DNA from: an uncultured Prevotella sp.
GTDB taxonomy: Bacteria; Bacteroidota; Bacteroidia; Bacteroidales; Bacteroidaceae
Assembly: GCA_944319915.1 (NCBI GenBank)
Contig: CALUEY010000013.1
Span: 1-41,946 of the forward strand
DNA length: 41,946 bases
Direction of reading: 5' to 3'
Both the position numbers and the translations under genes were made by a program. The notes under the pieces are model-generated. The model ran no database searches and had not been told where the DNA came from. It saw nothing but the letters and a program-made list of their open reading frames with translations. Shown in pieces: positions 6,770 through 15,823 of this stretch; position 1 is the stretch's first letter; every line of letters starts with the position of its first letter.

Positions 6770-8785
6770 ATGTCGCCATTGCTGACGCTGGCCCTGGCCT
6801 GTACGGCCGCCGCCGGGCATATCCCGGCGGCGGCCGACAGCGTTGATACGCTGCGGCAAACGCTGCGTGGGGTGAACGTAAGCGGGCAGCGGGTGCGCAC
6901 CGAACTTAGGGCGGAGCCGGGCGCAAGCGTCGTGGGCATGGGCTTGCTGCGCTCCATGCCCCGCGTGCTTGGCAACGCCGACCCCATGCGCTACGCCCAG
7001 ACCCTGCCGGGCGTACAAACCAGCGCTGAGATGGATGCCGGCCTGCACATACAGGGCAGCGACAACGCCCACAACCTTGTGTCCATCGGCGGAGTACCTA
7101 TTTACAACACGGCCCACCTGCTGGGCTTTTTTTCCGTGTTCAACGCCACCCATTTTGCCTCCATGCGCCTTGCCAAGTCGCCCGCCGAACCATCGGCGGC
7201 CAACCGCCTCGGCGGCTCTGTAGACATGGCTGTGGCCGACACCGTGGCGCGGCGCGCCTCGGGCGACGTGGCCGTGGGGCCGCTCTCGTCGCAGGCCACG
7301 CTCACGCTGCCTGCCGGGCGGCGCGCCTCCCTCACGCTGTCGGCGCGCGCCGCCTACGCCAACCTTCTCTACTCACGCTGGCTCAAGGTAGACGGCGAGG
7401 AGCTTAGCTACTTCTTCCACGACTACAACCTCACCCTGACGCTGCGCCCCAACGAGCGCAACCTTGTTTGGCTTGAGGCTTATTACGGGGGCGACGACGC
7501 CGGATACGCCGGTGGCGACTATTCCATGCGCACGTCCATGCAGTGGGGCAACGCCATGGCCGCCCTCCACTGGCGCCACGAGTCAGGGGCGCTCGCCTTG
7601 GAGCAGTGCGCTTACTTCACGCGCTACCACAACCGCTTGAGCCTCGACCAGGCCACGGTGAGCCTGAGGCTGCCCTCGTCGGTGGCCACGGCTGGCTACA
7701 AGGCTTCTGCCCGCTGGGGGAAGGCCGAGGCCGGCATCGACGCCGCCTGGCACACCCTGAGGCCGCAGGAGCCAAGCGTGGGTGGCGACTTTGCCGGGCG
7801 CGCAGCCTCGGTGGGGCGGCAGCGGGCAGCCGAGGTGTCGGCATGGGTGGGCTGGCGGCAGCCCCTTGGACGGGCTCTCGCGCTGTCGGCGGGGCTAAGG
7901 CCCACGCTCTACTCGGCGCGTGGGGTGCGCTTCGGCGCCGACCCCACGGCGCGCATGGAGTGGCGCGTGGCACCCGGGGCGCGGCTCTCGCTCAGCGGCG
8001 GGCTGCGCCACCAGTACTTGCTCAGGGCGGGCTTCTCCGACGTGGGCCTGCCCACGGAGTTCTGGCTGGCCTCGGGCTACGGGCAGGAGCCGCAGCGCGC
8101 TGCTTTCGCCTCGCTCGCCGCCGAGGCTTACTTAGGCCGCAGGGCATGGCGGGTGGAGGCTGAGCTGTACTACAAGCGGCTCACCGGTCAGGTGGAGTAT
8201 GGCGGCAACGTGTTCGACTTTCTCTACGACGACTACTCGCCTGCCGACGTGCTGCTCACCGGCGATGGCCACAACTACGGCATAAGCCTGCTCGTGGAGC
8301 GGCGCAAGGGCAGGCTCACCGGCTGGATAGGCTACTCCTACGGGCGGGCGCGCCGCCGCTACCATGGGCAGGAGCGCTACGGATGGCGCCCAGCAGCCCA
8401 CGAGCGGCCCCACGAGCTTAACGCCGTGGCCACGCTCAAGGCGGGCCGCCGCTGGAGCCTTGGAGCCGCGCTGGTGGTGGCCTCGGGCACTCCTTACACC
8501 CGCGTGGAGCGGTTCTACGTGCTGGGGGGCAACGTGCTGGCCGACTACGGGCCGCTCTACGGCGAGCGGCTGCCGCCCTACGTGCGCCTCGACCTCTCGG
8601 CGAGCTACGACTTCCGCCTGCGCGGCGGCAGGCGCAGCGGCGTCAATGTGTCGCTGTGCAACGCCACTGCCTACGACAATGTGCTCTTCTACCGCCTCAA
8701 GGTAAGCGAGAGCGAGTATGCCTACCGCCCCTTTTCGTTTGCCCTCCGGGTGATGCCATCGGTAAATTATTATTTCAGTTTCTGA
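6770..8785 (+). CDS. TonB-dependent outer-membrane receptor
   Basis: 671-residue receptor, shorter than SusC-type proteins and lacking a carboxypeptidase-regulatory-like N-terminal domain. A signal peptide (about residues 1-22) is followed by a short segment (LRGVNVSGQRV) and a plug domain at about 45-160 (SVVGMGLLRSMPRVLG, then LHIQGSDNAHNLVSIGGVPI). The rest is a beta-barrel with many alternating aromatic strands, ending in a Phe (MPSVNYYFSF), as is usual for Bam substrates. Its stop is one base from the start of the DUF4249 lipoprotein, a pairing common in Bacteroidetes. The substrate is unknown. ATG at 6770 is the only ATG that keeps the frame; two upstream ATGs run into stops. Confidence 0.85.
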   Translation: MSPLLTLALACTAAAGHIPAAADSVDTLRQTLRGVNVSGQRVRTELRAEPGASVVGMGLLRSMPRVLGNADPMRYAQTLPGVQTSAEMDAGLHIQGSDNAHNLVSIGGVPIYNTAHLLGFFSVFNATHFASMRLAKSPAEPSAANRLGGSVDMAVADTVARRASGDVAVGPLSSQATLTLPAGRRASLTLSARAAYANLLYSRWLKVDGEELSYFFHDYNLTLTLRPNERNLVWLEAYYGGDDAGYAGGDYSMRTSMQWGNAMAALHWRHESGALALEQCAYFTRYHNRLSLDQATVSLRLPSSVATAGYKASARWGKAEAGIDAAWHTLRPQEPSVGGDFAGRAASVGRQRAAEVSAWVGWRQPLGRALALSAGLRPTLYSARGVRFGADPTARMEWRVAPGARLSLSGGLRHQYLLRAGFSDVGLPTEFWLASGYGQEPQRAAFASLAAEAYLGRRAWRVEAELYYKRLTGQVEYGGNVFDFLYDDYSPADVLLTGDGHNYGISLLVERRKGRLTGWIGYSYGRARRRYHGQERYGWRPAAHERPHELNAVATLKAGRRWSLGAALVVASGTPYTRVERFYVLGGNVLADYGPLYGERLPPYVRLDLSASYDFRLRGGRRSGVNVSLCNATAYDNVLFYRLKVSESEYAYRPFSFALRVMPSVNYYFSF

Positions 8786-8786
8786 C

Positions 8787-9644
8787 ATGAATAGGTTTCT
8801 CTTTGTTTCCATGGCTGCCCTCACGGCGGCCTTGCTGCTGCTTGCGGCCTGCGGGCGAGGCTTTGACGACGTGGCCGGGCCGCAGCTGGTGGTTGAGGGG
8901 TGGATAGACAGCGGGCGGTTTCCGGTGGTGATGGTGTCGCGCACGGTGCCTATAACCGACGACTACCAGTCTACCGACAACCTTGCAGCCAGCGTTGAGC
9001 GGTGGGCGAGGGTCACCGTGAGCGACGGCGAGCGCGAGGCAGTGCTGGTGGGCATGGCCGACGAGGGCTACTTCCCGCCATACGTCTACACCACATCCGA
9101 CCTGAGGGGCGTGCCGGGGCGCACCTACCGCCTCACCGTTGACTGCCCCGACGGCATCCATGCCGAGGCCGTGACAACCATACCCGAGCCTGCCGCCATC
9201 GACTCGCTCGCCTTTGTGCCTGCACCCGAGGCCGACACACTGCGCCAACTGTACGCCTACGTGGGCGGCGGCAGGGCCGGGGCCGACCGCTACAGGGTGT
9301 TCACGCAGGTGCTCGGCAGCCCTTACGGCTATCGCCCTGCCTACCTCGGGCTGGCCACGGGCGAGATGCTCCCGGCCAACGGCAGGATGCCGGTCAACCG
9401 GGGGCGGCTGAACATGGAGCACGACTTCACCCCTTACTTCGCCGTGGGCGATACGGTGATGGTGAAGCTCGCGCGCATCGACGGCGATGCCTACCGCTTT
9501 TGGCGCGGCTATGAGGACATGATGGAGCTGTCGCGCAACCCGTTCTTCCCCGTAACCGCCAACCTCCACTCCAACGTGAGCGGCGCGCTCGGCTATTGGT
9601 TTGGCTATGGCTCCGCCTTTGGCAGCGTGGTAATAAGCCGCTGA
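8787..9644 (+). CDS. DUF4249 family lipoprotein
   Basis: 285-residue predicted outer-membrane lipoprotein. The signal ends LLLLAAC with Cys22, and the mature start GRGFDDVAGPQLVVEGWI is the typical opening of DUF4249 (PF14054) proteins. A later segment RYRVFTQVLGSPYG and the C-terminal FWRGYEDMMELSRNPFFP ... ALGYWFGYG match the family's style. DUF4249 proteins are encoded directly after TonB receptors and probably act as extracellular partners in uptake. Here the spacing is one base, so translation is likely coupled. The gene ends before a bidirectional terminator shared with gltD. Ligand unknown. Confidence 0.85.
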   Translation: MNRFLFVSMAALTAALLLLAACGRGFDDVAGPQLVVEGWIDSGRFPVVMVSRTVPITDDYQSTDNLAASVERWARVTVSDGEREAVLVGMADEGYFPPYVYTTSDLRGVPGRTYRLTVDCPDGIHAEAVTTIPEPAAIDSLAFVPAPEADTLRQLYAYVGGGRAGADRYRVFTQVLGSPYGYRPAYLGLATGEMLPANGRMPVNRGRLNMEHDFTPYFAVGDTVMVKLARIDGDAYRFWRGYEDMMELSRNPFFPVTANLHSNVSGALGYWFGYGSAFGSVVISR

Positions 9645-9668
9645 GCCGCCCGCTTCCCGCTATAGTTA

Positions 9669-9702
9669 GATGGGGCTGTGGCAATTCTGCCACAGCCCCA
9701 TC
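9669..9702. terminator. Bidirectional terminator between DUF4249 gene and gltD
   Basis: Perfect 15-bp stem: GATGGGGCTGTGGCA (9669-9683) and its complement (9688-9702) around a four-base loop. It lies between the convergent genes ending at 9644 (plus) and 9729 (minus), and a short T-run follows on the plus strand. Confidence 0.85.
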
Positions 9703-9728
9703 TTTGCCTTGCAGTGCGCCCCATGCAA

Positions 9729-11078
9729 TCAATGTTCCGCCGAAAGGAACTTGGCGGCATGCATGGCGGCGTCGCGCCCGCTTGCCATGGCCCTCACCAC
9801 GAGCGAGGCCCCGGTGGCGGCGTCGCCCGCCGCGAACACGTTTGGGGCAAGCTGTGGCAGCTGCGGCTTGAGGAAGCCCATGGCCAGCAGCACCATGTCG
9901 GCCTTTATCACTTGGGGCTTGCCAATCGCCTCCATTATGGGGCGGCCGCCTTTGGGGTTGGGCTTCCACGTTATTTCCTGCACCTCGGCTCCCGCCACTT
10001 TGCCGTCTTTCCCCACGAAGCGCAGCGTGTTGATGTTCCAGCGGCGCTCGCAGCCCTCCTCGTGGCTTGATGTGGTCTTGAGCGTGCGCGGCCATTCGGG
10101 CCAGGGGTGCTGCGGGTCGTCGGGCCCGGGCGCAGGCTTTGGCATGATTTCAATCTGCGTAACGCTGCGGCATCCTTGGCGGTGCGCCGTGCCGATGCAG
10201 TCGCTTCCCGTGTCACCCCCGCCTATCACCAGCACGTCCTTCCCCTTGGCGTTCACCAGCTCTTCGCGTTGGATTTCCGCGCCTGCCAGCACCCTGTTCT
10301 GCTGCGCCAGCAAGTCGAGGGCAAAGTGTATGCCTTTCAGGTCGCGCCCGGGGATGGCGAGGTCGCGGGCGTCGGGCGTGCCTGTCGCTATGATGTAGGC
10401 GTCGAATCCGCCGGGCAGGCAAGCCAGGTCAATCCGCTTGCCAAGCTTGAAGTCGATGCCTTCAGCCCGCAGCACATCCAAGCGGCGGTCTATGACGGCC
10501 TTGTTGAGCTTGAAGTTTGGTATGCCGTAGCGCAGCAGTCCGCCTGCATCCTCGTTCTTGTCGAACACGGTCACTGCATACCCCATCAGGTTCAGCCTGT
10601 TGGCGGCGGTCAGCCCGGCGGGGCCCGAGCCTATCACGGCAATGCTCTTGCCGTTGCGCTCGGGGTTATGTATGCGCACGTAGTTCTCCTGGAAGGCATG
10701 CTCAGTGATGGCGGCCTCGTCCTCCCGGTTGGTGGTAGGCTCATGCTCCACAAGGTTGAGCACGCAGGCTTTCTCGCAGAGCGCAGGGCATACGCGCCCT
10801 GTGAACTCTGGGAAGTCGTTGGTGGAGTTGAGCAGCCGGTAGGCCAGTTCCCAGTCGCCGCGGTAGAGCGCGTCGTTCCATTCGGGCGGGCGGTTGCCCA
10901 GGGGGCAAGCCCAGTGGCAGAAAGGCACTCCGCAGTCCATGCAGCGCGAGGCCTGCTGGCGCCGGTCGTTTGAATTAAGTGTTTGCTCCACCTCGCCGAA
11001 GTCGTGTATGCGGTCGTGTACGGGGCGGTATCCCGCCTCCTTGCGGTGTATTGTAAGAAAAGCTTTTGGGTCTCCCAT
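9729..11078 (-). CDS. gltD: Glutamate synthase small subunit
   Basis: 449-residue NADPH-oxidising subunit of glutamate synthase (GOGAT). It passes electrons to the large subunit to convert 2-oxoglutarate and glutamine into two glutamates. The N-terminal 4Fe-4S region is visible at about residues 46-110 (CMDCGVPFCHWACPLGN, then CPALCEKACVLN). A FAD-binding motif GSGPAGLTAAN follows at about 150, an NADPH-binding motif GGGDTGSDC at about 288, and the C-terminal FAD segment VFAAGDAATGASL. Length is normal. It follows gltB by 148 bases, a gap holding only a short 14-base tandem repeat, so the pair is likely cotranscribed. Last gene of the minus-strand nitrogen series. Confidence 0.96.
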   Translation of the reverse strand: MGDPKAFLTIHRKEAGYRPVHDRIHDFGEVEQTLNSNDRRQQASRCMDCGVPFCHWACPLGNRPPEWNDALYRGDWELAYRLLNSTNDFPEFTGRVCPALCEKACVLNLVEHEPTTNREDEAAITEHAFQENYVRIHNPERNGKSIAVIGSGPAGLTAANRLNLMGYAVTVFDKNEDAGGLLRYGIPNFKLNKAVIDRRLDVLRAEGIDFKLGKRIDLACLPGGFDAYIIATGTPDARDLAIPGRDLKGIHFALDLLAQQNRVLAGAEIQREELVNAKGKDVLVIGGGDTGSDCIGTAHRQGCRSVTQIEIMPKPAPGPDDPQHPWPEWPRTLKTTSSHEEGCERRWNINTLRFVGKDGKVAGAEVQEITWKPNPKGGRPIMEAIGKPQVIKADMVLLAMGFLKPQLPQLAPNVFAAGDAATGASLVVRAMASGRDAAMHAAKFLSAEH

Positions 11079-11090
11079 GTATAATCAATG

Positions 11091-11117
11091 ATTAAGAGTT
11101 GAGGATTAAGAGTTGAG
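11091..11117. repeat. 14-bp tandem repeat in the gltB-gltD gap
   Basis: ATTAAGAGTTGAG occurs at 11091-11103 and 11105-11117. It is an AT-rich short tandem repeat in an otherwise GC-rich region. No function is apparent. Confidence 0.6.
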
Positions 11118-11226
11118 AAAATGTCCTTTTGTTGGGCATGAGCTGGGAATCAGGGATTGGGTAAACGCCTTGCGGTGGGCCGCCGGGAGTGTTTCCCTCA
11201 ATCCCCGATTCTTCGCTCTTCGCTGT

Positions 11227-14200
11227 TCAGTAGTCGCGTTGCATGTCGGCAATCTTCTGTTGCAGTTTCCTTACCTGCTCTTCCTGCAATACGCGCTTGT
11301 ACTCGATGGGAACCACTTGGATGAAGTCCTCCACGTAGCGTGGCCAGTCGTCGAGCATCTGGAGCGCCAGCTTCGAGCCGGTGTAGAGGTAGTGCTGGCG
11401 TATCAGCTCGTGCAGTTCCTTGCGGTAGGAGTTCTCCTCCACGAGGTTGATTTCCACCATGTCCATGTTGCAGTAGTAGTCGAAGTCGTGGTGCTTGTCC
11501 CACACGTAGGCCACGCCGCCGCTCATGCCCGCGGCGAAGTTGCGGCCGGTTTCGCCCAGCACCACCACGCGGCCCCCGGTCATGTACTCGCAGCAGTGGT
11601 CGCCTGCGCCTTCCACCACGGCGATGGCTCCCGAGTTGCGCACGGCAAACCGTTCGCCCACCTTCCCGTTGACGTACAGCTCGCCCGAGGTGGCCCCGTA
11701 CAGCCCAGTGTTGCCCGCTATGGTGTTGTCTTCTGCGCTGAAGTTGCTCCTCACGGGCGGCAGGATGGCCATTCGCCCGCCGCTGAGCCCCTTGGCGAAA
11801 TAGTCGTTGGCCTCGCCCTCCAGCTTGAAGTTGACGCCTTTCACGAGGAAGGCCCCGAAGCTTTGCCCTGCGCTCCCCTTGAACTTCACGTTGATTGTGG
11901 CGTCGGGCAAGCCTCTTTCCCCGTATCTTGATGCTATTAGCCCGCTGAGCATCGTGCCCACGGCTCGGTCGGTGTTCTTGATGGCGTAGTCGAGGTTCAC
12001 TTCCTCCTGCTCTTCTATGGCTCGCTGGGCCGAGCGTATCACCTGGCGGTCGAGCACGCTGTCGATGCCCTGCGCCTGCCCTGCTGCGTGGCAGAGCGGG
12101 CCGCTGGTGGCCTCCTTGAACAGCAGGCGGCCGAAGTCGAGCATGGCAGGCTTGCTCCCTTTCTCGGCAGGCTTGCGCACTATCAGCTCAGTGTGGCCCA
12201 CTATGTCGTTGAGCTTGGTGTATCCCATTTCGGCCAGGTAGCCCCTTACCTCCTCGGCCAGGAAGGTGAAGTAGTTCACCAGGTACTGGCTTTTGCCCAT
12301 GAAGTGGCGGCGCAGCTCAGGGTTTTGCGTGGTCACGCCCAGCGGGCAAGTGTTAAGGTTGCACTTGCGCATCATTACGCATCCCAGCACAATGAGCAGC
12401 GCCGTGCCGAAGCCGAACTCCTCGGCCCCGAGCAGCGCCATGAGGATCACGTCGCGCCCGGTCTTCAGCTGCCCGTCCACTTGCAGGCGCACATGGCCTC
12501 TCAGCCCGTTCTTCACCAGTGTCTGCTGCGCCTCGCTAAGGCCTATCTCGGGCGATATGCCCGCAAAGCGCATGCTCGAGGCCGGGCTGGCTCCCGTTCC
12601 GCCCTCGGCCCCGGAGATGACTATGAGGTCGGCCTTGGCCTTGGCCACTCCTGCGGCTATGGTGCCCACGCCGCTCTCGGCCACCAGCTTCACGCTCACG
12701 GCGGCCTTGGGGTTTGCGTTCTTCAGGTCGAAGATGAGTTGCGCCAGATCCTCTATGGAGTAGATGTCATGGTGTGGCGGCGGCGAGATGAGCGATATGC
12801 CGGGTATGGAGTGGCGTGTACGGGCTATCACCTCGTCTACCTTGAAGCCGGGCAGCTGGCCGCCCTCGCCGGGCTTTGCCCCCTGCGCCACCTTTATTTG
12901 TATCTCCTCGGCGTTGGCCAGGTATTCTGCCGTCACGCCAAACCGGCCAGAGGCCACCTGCTTGGTCTTGCTGCAGAGCGACGTGCCGTCCACCTCGGCA
13001 TGGAAGCGCGCGCTGTCCTCGCCGCCCTCGCCCGTGTTTGAGCGGGTGCCGAGCTTGTTCATGGCCAGGCAGATGGCCTCGTGCGCCTCCTTTGATAGGG
13101 CGCCGAAGCTCATGGCCCCCGCCACGAAGTGCTTCACTATGTCGGCGGCCGGTTCCACCTTGTCGATGTCCACCGGCGTGGCGGCTCGCTTGAAGTCGAG
13201 CAAGTCGCGTATGAAGATAGGCTCCGCCTTGTCGTCCGCCAGCCGGGCGAACTCCTTGTACTTGCCGTAGTCGCCCGTGCGCGTGGCCAGCTGCAGCGTG
13301 GCTATGGTCTCAGGGTTCCAGGCATGGCGTATGCCGTCCTTGCGGTAGTGGAACTGCCCGGCGTTGGGCAGGAAGTCGGTTTCGGCATCTTTTGCAAACG
13401 CGGCGTCGTGCATGGCTATGGCGTCGCGGGCTATCGTCTCCAGCCCGATGCCCCCTATGGTGGCCGTGTCGGTGCCGAAGTAAGCCTTGAGCAGGCCTTC
13501 CGACAGGCCCACCGCCTCGAATATCTTGGCCCCCCGGTAGGATCGGATGGTAGATATGCCCATCTTCGCCATGATCTTCAGCAGCGCCTTCTTCATGGCG
13601 CCTATGTAGTTGGCCTCGGCCGTCTCGTAGTTCTCCTGCACCTTCTTGCGCCTCACGAGGTCGTCGAGCACGGCAAACACCATGTAGGGGCATAGGGCCG
13701 ACGCGCCGTAGCCCAGCAGCAGGGCGGCGTGCATAGGCTCGCGTATCTCGCCGCTCTCCACTATCAAGGCCGTCTGCACGCGCTTGCCCACCGAGATGAG
13801 GTAGTGGTGCACGGCGCTCACGGCCAGCAGCGATGGTATGGCGGCGTGGTCGCGGTCGGTGTCGCGGTCGGATAGGATGATGTAGTTGTAGCCCTCGTCC
13901 ACGCTGCGCGCCGCCTCCTTGCAGAGGCTGTCTACGGCCTGGCGCAGCCCCGCAGCCCCCTTGGCGCACTCGAAGAGCATGGGCAGCTTCACGGTGTTGA
14001 AGCCCTTGTAGCGTATGTTGCACAGGATGTCGAGCTGAGTGTTGTTCAGTATGGGGTGGGGCAGGCGCACCATCTTGCAGTTGGAGGCGTCGGGGCGCAG
14101 TATGCCCGAGCCAACGCGGCCTATGTATTCGGTGAGCGACATCACGAGGCTCTCGCGTATGGAGTCGATGGCGGGGTTGGTCACCTGGGCGAACTGCTGT

Positions 14201-15705
14201 CGGAAGTAGTTGAACAGCAGCTGCGGGCGGTCGCTCAGCACGGCCAGCGGCGTGTCGTTGCCCATGGCCGCCGTAGGCTCCTGGCCGCCGGTGCACATCG
14301 GGATGATGGTGCTCTCCACGTCTTCAGCGCCAAAGCCGAACATCAGCTCTCGGCGCACGAGGTCGGCCACGGCGTTGTCCACCTTGCGCCCGCTCTTCAG
14401 CTTCTCGAGCTGTATGCGGTTGGCCGCCAGCCATTGGCGGTAAGGGTGCGCTGCGGCAAGGCTCTCCTTTATCTCGGCGTCGCGGTAGATCTTGCCCTCC
14501 TGCGTGTCCACGAGCAGTATCTTGCCCGGTTGCAGCCGGCCTTTCTCGGCAATCTCCGAGGGGTCGAAGTCCATCACGCCCACCTCCGAGGCCACCACCA
14601 TCGTGCCGTTCGTGGTGATGGTGTAGCGCGCCGGGCGCAGCCCGTTGCGGTCGAGCATGCCCCCGGCGTAGCGCCCGTCGCTGAAGAGCAGGGCTGCCGG
14701 GCCGTCCCACGGCTCCATCAGTATGGAGTGGTACTCGTAGAAGGCCTTCAGGTCTTCCGATATGGGGTTCTTGTCGTTGAAGCTCTCGGGCACCATCAGG
14801 GCCATGGCGTGGGGCAGCGACAGGCCCGACATGACGAAGAACTCCAGCACGTTGTCGAGGCTGGCGGAGTCGCTCATGCCCGGCTGCACTATGGGCGATA
14901 TGTCCTTTATGTTGCCTATGGCCTCAGAGCCGAGCACGCTCTCGCGGGCCTGCATCCATCCCCGGTTGCCTCGTATGGTGTTTATCTCCCCGTTGTGCGC
15001 CAGCAGGCGGAAGGGCTGCGCCAGGCCCCATGTGGGGAACGTGTTGGTGGAGAAGCGCGAGTGCACCAGGGCGATGCCGCTGGTGAAATACCTGTTGGTG
15101 AGGTCGGGGTAGTACTGGCGCAGCTGCAGGCTCGAGAGCATGCCCTTGTACACGATGGTGCGCGACGAGAGCGAGCACACGTAGAAGTCGTTGTCCTTCA
15201 CCCGTCGCTCCATGCGCTTGCGTATGAGGTAGAGCGTGCGCTCGAACGTAGGCACGTTGTCGTCGCTCACGCCCGTTACGAACAGCTGCTTTATGTCTGG
15301 CTCGCTGCCCAGGGCTGTCTCGCCCAGGCAGGCGGGGTTGGTAGGCACGCTGCGCAGGTGCATCAGCGACAGGCCCTCGCGCTCTATCTCCTCTATCATC
15401 ACGCTCAGTATTTCCTGCTGTCGCCTGCCGTCCTTCGGCAGGAACACTATGCCCGTGCCGTATTTTCCCTTTTCAGGCACGGGTATGCCTTGCAGCAATA
15501 TGAACTCGTGCGGTATCTGCAGCAGTATGCCCGCGCCGTCGCCTGTCTTGTTGTCGGCCCCCTCTGCCCCGCGGTGGCGCATGTTCTCGAGCACCTTCAG
15601 TGCTCCCTCCACCAGCTCGTGGCTCTTGTTGCCGTGGATGTTTACCACCATCCCAACGCCGCAGGCGTCGTGTTCGTATCCGCTGTTGTATAATCCTTTT
15701 CCCAT
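11227..15705 (-). CDS. gltB: Glutamate synthase large subunit
   Basis: 1492-residue ferredoxin/NADPH-type glutamate synthase large subunit. A short propeptide (MGKGLYNSGYEHDA) precedes the catalytic Cys15 of the class II glutaminase domain (CGVGMV). The central and FMN-binding synthase domains follow (GGEDSARF, GAEGGTGASPASSM region), with a 3Fe-4S motif C-x5-C-x4-C (CVMMRKCNLNTCPLG). The C-terminal GXGXG beta-helix domain is rich in Gly. The start at 15705 is preferred because a longer frame to 15765 would add 20 unrelated residues before the propeptide. It lies 118 bases after glnN and before gltD, forming GS-GOGAT in one direction. Full length with no frameshift. Confidence 0.96.
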   Translation of the reverse strand: MGKGLYNSGYEHDACGVGMVVNIHGNKSHELVEGALKVLENMRHRGAEGADNKTGDGAGILLQIPHEFILLQGIPVPEKGKYGTGIVFLPKDGRRQQEILSVMIEEIEREGLSLMHLRSVPTNPACLGETALGSEPDIKQLFVTGVSDDNVPTFERTLYLIRKRMERRVKDNDFYVCSLSSRTIVYKGMLSSLQLRQYYPDLTNRYFTSGIALVHSRFSTNTFPTWGLAQPFRLLAHNGEINTIRGNRGWMQARESVLGSEAIGNIKDISPIVQPGMSDSASLDNVLEFFVMSGLSLPHAMALMVPESFNDKNPISEDLKAFYEYHSILMEPWDGPAALLFSDGRYAGGMLDRNGLRPARYTITTNGTMVVASEVGVMDFDPSEIAEKGRLQPGKILLVDTQEGKIYRDAEIKESLAAAHPYRQWLAANRIQLEKLKSGRKVDNAVADLVRRELMFGFGAEDVESTIIPMCTGGQEPTAAMGNDTPLAVLSDRPQLLFNYFRQQFAQVTNPAIDSIRESLVMSLTEYIGRVGSGILRPDASNCKMVRLPHPILNNTQLDILCNIRYKGFNTVKLPMLFECAKGAAGLRQAVDSLCKEAARSVDEGYNYIILSDRDTDRDHAAIPSLLAVSAVHHYLISVGKRVQTALIVESGEIREPMHAALLLGYGASALCPYMVFAVLDDLVRRKKVQENYETAEANYIGAMKKALLKIMAKMGISTIRSYRGAKIFEAVGLSEGLLKAYFGTDTATIGGIGLETIARDAIAMHDAAFAKDAETDFLPNAGQFHYRKDGIRHAWNPETIATLQLATRTGDYGKYKEFARLADDKAEPIFIRDLLDFKRAATPVDIDKVEPAADIVKHFVAGAMSFGALSKEAHEAICLAMNKLGTRSNTGEGGEDSARFHAEVDGTSLCSKTKQVASGRFGVTAEYLANAEEIQIKVAQGAKPGEGGQLPGFKVDEVIARTRHSIPGISLISPPPHHDIYSIEDLAQLIFDLKNANPKAAVSVKLVAESGVGTIAAGVAKAKADLIVISGAEGGTGASPASSMRFAGISPEIGLSEAQQTLVKNGLRGHVRLQVDGQLKTGRDVILMALLGAEEFGFGTALLIVLGCVMMRKCNLNTCPLGVTTQNPELRRHFMGKSQYLVNYFTFLAEEVRGYLAEMGYTKLNDIVGHTELIVRKPAEKGSKPAMLDFGRLLFKEATSGPLCHAAGQAQGIDSVLDRQVIRSAQRAIEEQEEVNLDYAIKNTDRAVGTMLSGLIASRYGERGLPDATINVKFKGSAGQSFGAFLVKGVNFKLEGEANDYFAKGLSGGRMAILPPVRSNFSAEDNTIAGNTGLYGATSGELYVNGKVGERFAVRNSGAIAVVEGAGDHCCEYMTGGRVVVLGETGRNFAAGMSGGVAYVWDKHHDFDYYCNMDMVEINLVEENSYRKELHELIRQHYLYTGSKLALQMLDDWPRYVEDFIQVVPIEYKRVLQEEQVRKLQQKIADMQRDY

Positions 15706-15823
15706 GTTCCGATGATTTTTGGTTGCAAGTTTCTGTATGCCGCAAAAGGCGCAGCCCGGCTTCACAGCCCTCTGCGCCCAAGTTTTGCAGCTAAAGTCTT
15801 AATGTAAATGATGTGCGGCGCCC

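Noticed and set aside
6702-6800. Possible frameshift at the TonB receptor start, because upstream ATGs (6714, 6717, 6744) are in other frames
   Set aside because: The frame from 6770 has its own acceptable signal peptide and the mature protein is intact; the other frames stop quickly.
15786-15817. Similarity of AGTCTTAATGTA at the glnN 3' end to sequence before asnB (about 23598)
   Set aside because: Short, and lies downstream of glnN on the wrong side to be a shared promoter; not convincing.
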